Below are positions 6,675 to 10,496 of a stretch of 10,496 nt of DNA, in pieces; within the stretch, counting starts at the first letter, position 1; every line of letters begins with the position of its first letter. The DNA is taken from contig JAGWIL010000039.1 of NCBI GenBank assembly GCA_028866335.1, forward strand, positions 1-10,496, written 5' to 3'. Position numbers and translations under genes: made by a program. Source of the stretch: Rhodospirillales bacterium. GTDB lineage: Bacteria > Pseudomonadota > Alphaproteobacteria > Acetobacterales > Acetobacteraceae. Below the pieces are notes generated by a model. That model was not told where the DNA came from. It saw nothing but the letters and a program-made list of their open reading frames with translations, and made no database searches.

Positions 6675-7754
6675 ATGGAACATATAATCTCCCCTCACGA
6701 GGCGGGCTTTAAAATGCCCGCCGAATGGGTAGCCCATGATGGCTGCTGGATGATCTGGCCCGAACGGCCGGATAATTGGCGGCTGGGTGCCAAGCCCGCA
6801 CAAAAAGCCTTCACCGCCATCGCCACCGCCATTTCACGGTTTGAACCCGTAACAATGCTGGTGAGCGCGGCGCAATACGAAAACGCCCGCGCCTGCCTGC
6901 CGCCTGAAATACGGGTGGTGGAAATGAGCAGCAACGATGCCTGGGCGCGGGATGTGGGCTGCACCTTCCTCTTGGGCAAAAATGGCGAACTCGCAGGCGT
7001 GGACTGGCCTTTTAAAAGCTGGGGCGGGCTTTATTTCCCGTGGGACAAAGACGACGCCATTGCCAGCAAAATCCTCGGCCTGGAACGCGCCCGCGCCTTC
7101 CGCGCCCCCCTCGTCATCGAAGGTGGGGCGATTCATGTGGATGGCGAAGGCACTGTGCTGGTAGCCGAGCAATGCGTGCTGAACGAAAACCGCAACCCGG
7201 ATGTGCGGCGGCAGGACATGGAGCGGATGCTGAAGGATTATCTCGGCGCCTCCCATGTCATCTGGCTTGAAAACGGCGTGCCACATGACGAAACCGATGG
7301 GCATGTCGACAATCTCGCCTGTTTCGTAAAACCCGGTGTGGTGCTGCTCACCTGGTGCGACGACCCAGCCGACCCGCATTATCAGGTCAGCCGCGAGGCG
7401 GAGGCAAGGCTGAAGGATGCGCGGGACGCAAAAGGCCGCGCGCTCACCATCGAACGCATCCCGATGCCAACCCCGATGTTCTACACTGAAGAAGAAGCTG
7501 GGGGGGTGGATGCCACGGCTTCCGGCATGAACCGCAAAGCGGGCGAACGCCTCGCCGCGTCTTATGTGAATTTCTACATCGCCAACGGCGCCATCATCGC
7601 TCCGGCCTTCGGGGTGGAAACAGACGAACCCGCGCGTAAAGTGCTAGCCAGGCTGTTCCCTGAGCGCGAGATCGTGATGCTGCCCGCGCGCGAAATTCTG
7701 CTGGGTGGTGGCAACATCCATTGCATCACGCAGCAACAACCGAAATCTCTTTAA
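6675..7754 (+). CDS. aguA: Agmatine deiminase
   Basis: This 359-residue enzyme of the peptidylarginine-deiminase-like superfamily hydrolyses agmatine to N-carbamoylputrescine and ammonia in the cytoplasm. Expected motifs appear in order: MPAEWVAHDGCWMIWPERPDNW near the N-terminus, NDAWARDVGCTFL (87-99), IEGGAIHVDGEGT (148-160), ETDGHVDNLACF (206-217) with His210, and the catalytic cysteine in GGGNIHCITQQ (Cys350). Length is normal for the family. One small oddity is GCTF where I expect GPTF after the RD motif, a proline to cysteine change at residue 96. It is the third gene of the polyamine run. The usual partner AguB, which releases putrescine from the product, is not next to it, so that step must be encoded elsewhere or done by another amidase. 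Confidence 0.95.
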   Translation: MEHIISPHEAGFKMPAEWVAHDGCWMIWPERPDNWRLGAKPAQKAFTAIATAISRFEPVTMLVSAAQYENARACLPPEIRVVEMSSNDAWARDVGCTFLLGKNGELAGVDWPFKSWGGLYFPWDKDDAIASKILGLERARAFRAPLVIEGGAIHVDGEGTVLVAEQCVLNENRNPDVRRQDMERMLKDYLGASHVIWLENGVPHDETDGHVDNLACFVKPGVVLLTWCDDPADPHYQVSREAEARLKDARDAKGRALTIERIPMPTPMFYTEEEAGGVDATASGMNRKAGERLAASYVNFYIANGAIIAPAFGVETDEPARKVLARLFPEREIVMLPAREILLGGGNIHCITQQQPKSL

Positions 7755-7782
7755 TCAACAATCAAAATCTGCACATCATACT

Positions 7783-7787
7783 GGGAG
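7783..7787 (+). promoter_or_regulatory. Ribosome binding site of the permease gene
   Basis: GGGAG stands seven bases before ATG 7795. It fixes the permease start there, although the reading frame stays open upstream into aguA as far as a GTG at 7705. Confidence 0.75.
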
Positions 7788-7794
7788 CAACGTC

Positions 7795-9159
7795 ATGAGC
7801 ACAAAGCTCAAATCGGACTCTTTGTCTTTCTTTGAATCCATCATCATGGGTGTGGCCGGTTCGGCCCCTGGCTTTTCCATCGCGGTGGCTATTGCCGGGC
7901 TGCTGGCCACGGCGGGTAGCGTTTCGCCCAATGCACTGCTGCTCTTCGCGGTGCCGATGCTCGGCATAGCGGTGGCCTATAAGGGCCTGTCCCATAAAAT
8001 GCCGAATGCGGGGGCTGCCTATGAATGGACGAAATCCGTGTTCGGCGGGTTCTTCGGCTATTTCTCCGGCTGGGCGCTGCTCATCGCGGCCATGGTGTTC
8101 ATGGTCACCGGCTCTGTGCCGCTGGGCACCGCCACGCTGCAATTGCTGGACCCTTCGCTCGCCACAAATGTGCTGCTCACCACCAGCATCGGCGCGGTGT
8201 GGTTCGTGGTCATCGGCCTCGTACTCATCACCGGCATTGAGCTTACCAGCAAAATCCAGGTGGTGATGAGCAGCATCGAGCTTGGGTTGCTCTTCATCAT
8301 CTCCATCGCCGCCTTCGTGCATAGCGGCGCGCATGGCGCGGTTTCGCATTTCTCCTGGTCCTGGTTTGGCTTTAACTACCCTGCGGGCAGCTTCGCGGCC
8401 TCCTCGCTCAGCGTGGTATTTCTGTATTGGGGGTGGGACGTTACAGCGAATCTGGCGGAAGAAACCAAAGGCCAGGAGCACAACGTTGCCGGGCGCGGCG
8501 GGTTTCTTTCCATCTTCGCCACCATCGCCTCCTTCATTGCCTTCACTGTGGCGGCGCTGATGATGTTTTCGCTAAAGGATGCCTCCGGCTTCTCTGACAA
8601 CCTCATCTACCATGTCGCCATCGCGGCGGGTCTGGGCAAAATCGGCGGCTACGGCGCGGCTCTGGTGCTTATCCTGTCTTCGGTTGCCACGCTGGAAACC
8701 ACGATGCTGCAATTCTCCCGCACCTTGTTCGCCATGGGGCGAGACCGCGCCTTGCCCGGCTATTTCGGCCTGGTGCACGAGAAAACCATAACCCCCGTGC
8801 GCACAATGTATATGCTGCTCATCGTCGGGCTGGCCCTCATCATTATTTCCAGCTTCCTGCCTTCGGTTTCAGCCATTTTGAATGACTCCGTGGCCGCCAT
8901 CGCCGTGCAGGTGTGCTATTATTACGGCCTCGCCGGGCTGGTTTGCGCCTGGGTGTACCGCAAGAGCAGCAGCTTCACCTTCGTTCAATATGTAATCTTC
9001 CCGGCCCTGTCCGCCATCGCTCTCATCAGCCTGGGCTTCTATGCCATCACTACCTTCAACATGATCGTGAAAGTGGTGGGCATTGGCGGGCTTGTGGCGG
9101 GCATATTGTTCTACCGCCCGCGGGGTTATAGCCGCCCTTCACTCATCGCGGCGGAATAA
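7795..9159 (+). CDS. APC-family amine/amino-acid permease (probable polyamine importer)
   Basis: This 454-residue inner-membrane protein has about twelve predicted helices and belongs to the amino acid-polyamine-organocation superfamily. The first helix holds the unwound-helix pattern GVAGSAPGFSIAVA, the third begins with GAAYEWTKSVFGGFFGYFSGW, and a middle helix with YWGWDVTANLAEETKG (about 207-222) carries acidic residues suited to a cationic substrate. The loop TLFAMGRDRALPGYF (about 314-328) is a common APC signature. The start at ATG 7795 follows a good ribosome site; upstream in-frame codons would place the start inside aguA. It follows agmatine deiminase by 40 bases, so import of putrescine, agmatine or a related amine is the best guess. 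Substrate cannot be read from sequence, and I do not assign a symbol such as puuP. Confidence 0.9.
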   Translation: MSTKLKSDSLSFFESIIMGVAGSAPGFSIAVAIAGLLATAGSVSPNALLLFAVPMLGIAVAYKGLSHKMPNAGAAYEWTKSVFGGFFGYFSGWALLIAAMVFMVTGSVPLGTATLQLLDPSLATNVLLTTSIGAVWFVVIGLVLITGIELTSKIQVVMSSIELGLLFIISIAAFVHSGAHGAVSHFSWSWFGFNYPAGSFAASSLSVVFLYWGWDVTANLAEETKGQEHNVAGRGGFLSIFATIASFIAFTVAALMMFSLKDASGFSDNLIYHVAIAAGLGKIGGYGAALVLILSSVATLETTMLQFSRTLFAMGRDRALPGYFGLVHEKTITPVRTMYMLLIVGLALIIISSFLPSVSAILNDSVAAIAVQVCYYYGLAGLVCAWVYRKSSSFTFVQYVIFPALSAIALISLGFYAITTFNMIVKVVGIGGLVAGILFYRPRGYSRPSLIAAE

Positions 9160-9169
9160 ATGCTTGGCT

Positions 9170-9176
9170 GAAAGAG
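9170..9176 (+). promoter_or_regulatory. Candidate ribosome binding site of the GNAT gene
   Basis: GAAAGAG lies five bases before an in-frame TTG at 9182. No in-frame ATG exists nearby, so this purine run is the main reason for choosing the TTG start. GTG 9200 has no such run. Confidence 0.45.
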
Positions 9177-9181
9177 CAAAA

Positions 9182-9634
9182 TTGCAAACGCCAACCAGTG
9201 TGAGCGGCTACGAGATTTCAACCGATCCGGCCAGGCTTGACCTGAATTTGATCCATAACTTTCTGGCCAAGGAAAGTTATTGGTCACCAGGCATCCCGCT
9301 TCATGTCGTTGAAAAATCCCTGGCGCAGTCGCTCTGCTTTGGCGTGTATCATCAAACTCACCAGGTCGGCCTTGCCCGTATCGTAACAGACAAGGCCACC
9401 TTTGCCCTGCTGGCGGATATCTTCATTCTAAAACCGCACCGGGGCAAAGGGCTCTCCAAATGGCTGATGCAAACCGTGATGGCACATGAAGATTTGAAAA
9501 ATCTTCGGCGGCTGCTTTTGCTTACCTCAGATGCGCATGGGCTCTACCGCCAGTTCGGCTTCACCGAAATCGGCAATGCCTGGCGTTTCATGGAAGTTCT
9601 CAGGCTGGATAATTATAAAACCGGCTCCGCATAG
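9182..9634 (+). CDS. GNAT-family N-acetyltransferase
   Basis: This is a roughly 150-residue acetyl-CoA-dependent acetyltransferase of the GNAT fold. The acetyl-CoA binding motif A is clear in DIFILKPHRGKGLSKWLM, with the pyrophosphate loop RGKGL. The later LLLTSDAHGLYRQFGF is the motif B region that closes the fold. The N-terminal SGYEISTDPARLDL is like the usual beginning of this subgroup. The start is uncertain: no ATG is in frame, and TTG 9182 (ribosome site GAAAGAG), TTG 9164 and GTG 9200 are all possible. It begins 22 bases after the permease stop on the same strand, so it may be the last gene of the polyamine operon and could acetylate an amine. The wider family also acts on amino acids, proteins and antibiotics, so the substrate is open. 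Its stop codon lies within the terminator hairpin of the converging alkB gene. Confidence 0.85.
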   Translation: MQTPTSVSGYEISTDPARLDLNLIHNFLAKESYWSPGIPLHVVEKSLAQSLCFGVYHQTHQVGLARIVTDKATFALLADIFILKPHRGKGLSKWLMQTVMAHEDLKNLRRLLLLTSDAHGLYRQFGFTEIGNAWRFMEVLRLDNYKTGSA

Positions 9635-9640
9635 AGCCGG
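9611..9640 (-). terminator. Intrinsic terminator downstream of alkB
   Basis: CCGGCTC (9621-9627) and GAGCCGG (9634-9640) form a perfect seven-pair GC-rich stem with a six-base loop. On the minus strand the stem is followed by TTTTATAATT, a good U-run. It begins seven bases beyond the alkB stop, so it should end the ada-alkB transcript. On the plus strand the same stem overlaps the last GNAT codons and is followed only by ATGATTCT, so termination in that direction would be weak. Confidence 0.85.
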
Positions 9641-9646
9641 ATGATT

Positions 9647-10276
9647 CTAAAGCGCCCGACGGAATGTCAGGTTCAGCCGGGCCGCGCCTGTCAATTCATG
9701 TGCGCCTGCCTTCACCGGTGCCACGCCATGGAAAAACTTCCGCGCTGGCCCACCCCATACCAGCACGTCACCACTATGCAGGGTCAGGCGCGCGGGTTTT
9801 TCCGCCCGGCTCAACCCGCCCCAGAGAAAAACCGCAGGCAGGCCCAGCGAAACCGAAACGATGGGGGCTGAAAAATCCTGCTCGTCAATGTCTTGGTGCA
9901 GAGACATTCCCGCCCCCGGCTCGTAGCGGTTAATCAAAGCCATATCCGGCGCGAAGCCCGCAAACCCACCCGCCGCCGCCGCGCGTTCGGCCAAAGCCCG
10001 GAATATCTCCGGCATCTCCGGCCAGGGGGTGCTGGTCATCGGGTCCAGCCGCGCATAGCGGTAGCCCTTGGCATCGCTCACCCAGCCCGCCGCGCCGCAA
10101 TTGGTCATGGCGGCACTCATCTCCCGCCCGCCAGGGGTTTTCATGCGCCGGAAAGGTGCCCCCTGCGCCACATCCAAAACGGCGCGCACCAAATCCGCCT
10201 CCTCGCCCAAGGCAAAGCCGGGCAGATAGGTAAGCCCGGGCAGGGCCAGCGTGTCAGGAAACAGGTCCAGGCTCAT
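9647..10276 (-). CDS. alkB: AlkB, Fe(II)/2-oxoglutarate-dependent DNA dealkylase
   Basis: This 209-residue AlkB directly repairs N1-methyladenine and N3-methylcytosine in DNA by oxidative demethylation, using Fe(II), oxygen and 2-oxoglutarate. The iron ligands are visible as LHQDIDEQD (His127, Asp129) and FFHGV (His183). The 2-oxoglutarate-binding arginines are in AARLNLTFRRAL (Arg200 and Arg206). The spacing equals the E. coli enzyme with a constant four-residue offset. The stretch APIVSVSLGLPAVFLWGG and the damage-recognition segment MTNCGAAGWVSD also match the family closely. ATG 10276 is preceded by GGGAAG with a six-base spacing and overlaps the upstream alkyltransferase gene by 23 bases, so the two are coupled. 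A terminator follows directly. Control by the adaptive response (Ada) is plausible from the gene order, but the promoter is outside the window. Confidence 0.97.
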   Translation of the reverse strand: MSLDLFPDTLALPGLTYLPGFALGEEADLVRAVLDVAQGAPFRRMKTPGGREMSAAMTNCGAAGWVSDAKGYRYARLDPMTSTPWPEMPEIFRALAERAAAAGGFAGFAPDMALINRYEPGAGMSLHQDIDEQDFSAPIVSVSLGLPAVFLWGGLSRAEKPARLTLHSGDVLVWGGPARKFFHGVAPVKAGAHELTGAARLNLTFRRAL

Positions 10277-10496
10277 GCGCCGCTTCCCGAGCCAGCAAGG
10301 CGGCCTTGCGCTCCACCCCCCAGCGATAACCCGTGAGTGCTCCGTCCTTCGCCACCACGCGGTGGCAGGGCACGGCAATGGCGAGGCGGTTCGACCCGCA
10401 AGCGGCGGCCACGGCCCGCACTGCCCGCGGCGCGCCAATCCGCGCCGCCAACGCGCCATAGCTGAGCGTCGTTCCCGGTGGAATCTCCCGCAGCGC
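10254..10496 (-). CDS. Ada/Ogt methylated-DNA--cysteine S-methyltransferase, 3' part
   Basis: This is the last 80 residues of an O6-alkylguanine-DNA alkyltransferase; the 5' part lies past the window end. The protein transfers the alkyl group from O6-methylguanine to its own cysteine in a suicide reaction. The active-site PCHRV motif is present (Cys44 of the visible part). Before it are IPPGTTLSYGALAARIG and RAVRAVAAACGSN, the helix-turn-helix DNA-binding segment with the arginine finger. After it comes the conserved GALTGYRWGVERKAALLAREA tail. The similarity to the end of E. coli Ada, together with the alkB gene directly downstream as in the E. coli ada-alkB operon, makes a full Ada regulator/repair fusion possible. 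The N-terminal domain is not visible, so a plain Ogt cannot be excluded and I give no symbol. Confidence 0.95.
   Translation of the reverse strand, partial: ALREIPPGTTLSYGALAARIGAPRAVRAVAAACGSNRLAIAVPCHRVVAKDGALTGYRWGVERKAALLAREAAHEPGPVS

Noticed and set aside
7762..8481. A 239-codon minus-strand frame opposite the permease
   Set aside because: It is a highly charged, low-complexity product antisense to a clear membrane transporter and has no supporting ribosome site.
9893..10336. A 147-codon plus-strand frame opposite alkB
   Set aside because: It is antisense to alkB, whose iron and 2-oxoglutarate ligands are all present, and has no motif of its own.

Overview
The window comes from a GC-rich Gram-negative genome, most likely an alphaproteobacterium. 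The evidence is the composition, the tight 1-4 base gene overlaps, and the family resemblance of AhcY, the GNAT protein, the WD40 protein and the polyamine genes. A more exact placement (for example Acetobacterales/Rhodospirillales) is only a guess. No tRNA, rRNA, CRISPR array, insertion sequence or integrase was seen. Gene density is high and nothing looks recently acquired.

Layout. (1) 1-944, plus strand: the 3' part of ahcY (S-adenosylhomocysteine hydrolase), overlapped by one base by a four-helix DUF4149-type membrane protein. (2) 955-3667, minus strand: a two-gene unit, a WD40 beta-propeller protein followed by an AAA+ ATPase. The ATPase has a roughly 300-residue N-terminal region I cannot assign. 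A 22-base hairpin with a UNCG-type tetraloop sits in the 67-base gap between them. (3) 3668-3926: a divergent intergenic region with two strong hairpins whose loop regions are complementary to each other. It is probably the control region of the next operon. (4) 3927-9634, plus strand: a five-gene polyamine operon. It holds a class III aminotransferase (SpuC type), a gamma-glutamylpolyamine synthetase (PuuA/SpuI type), agmatine deiminase (AguA), an APC-family permease and a GNAT acetyltransferase. (5) 9611-10496: an intrinsic terminator for the minus strand that overlaps the end of the GNAT gene, then alkB and the 3' part of an ada/ogt alkyltransferase gene on the minus strand. These two overlap by 23 bases and form an alkylation-repair unit.

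How the genes may work together. The permease would import an amine such as putrescine or agmatine. AguA would convert agmatine to N-carbamoylputrescine, and the aminotransferase and the glutamine-synthetase homologue would start breakdown of putrescine by transamination and gamma-glutamylation. The amidase that releases putrescine from N-carbamoylputrescine (AguB) and the later gamma-glutamyl pathway enzymes (PuuB, PuuC, PuuD) are not in the window, so the pathway is incomplete here. The best candidates for undescribed biology are the paired hairpins at 3757-3832, the mixed make-up of the polyamine operon, and the WD40 + AAA+ pair.
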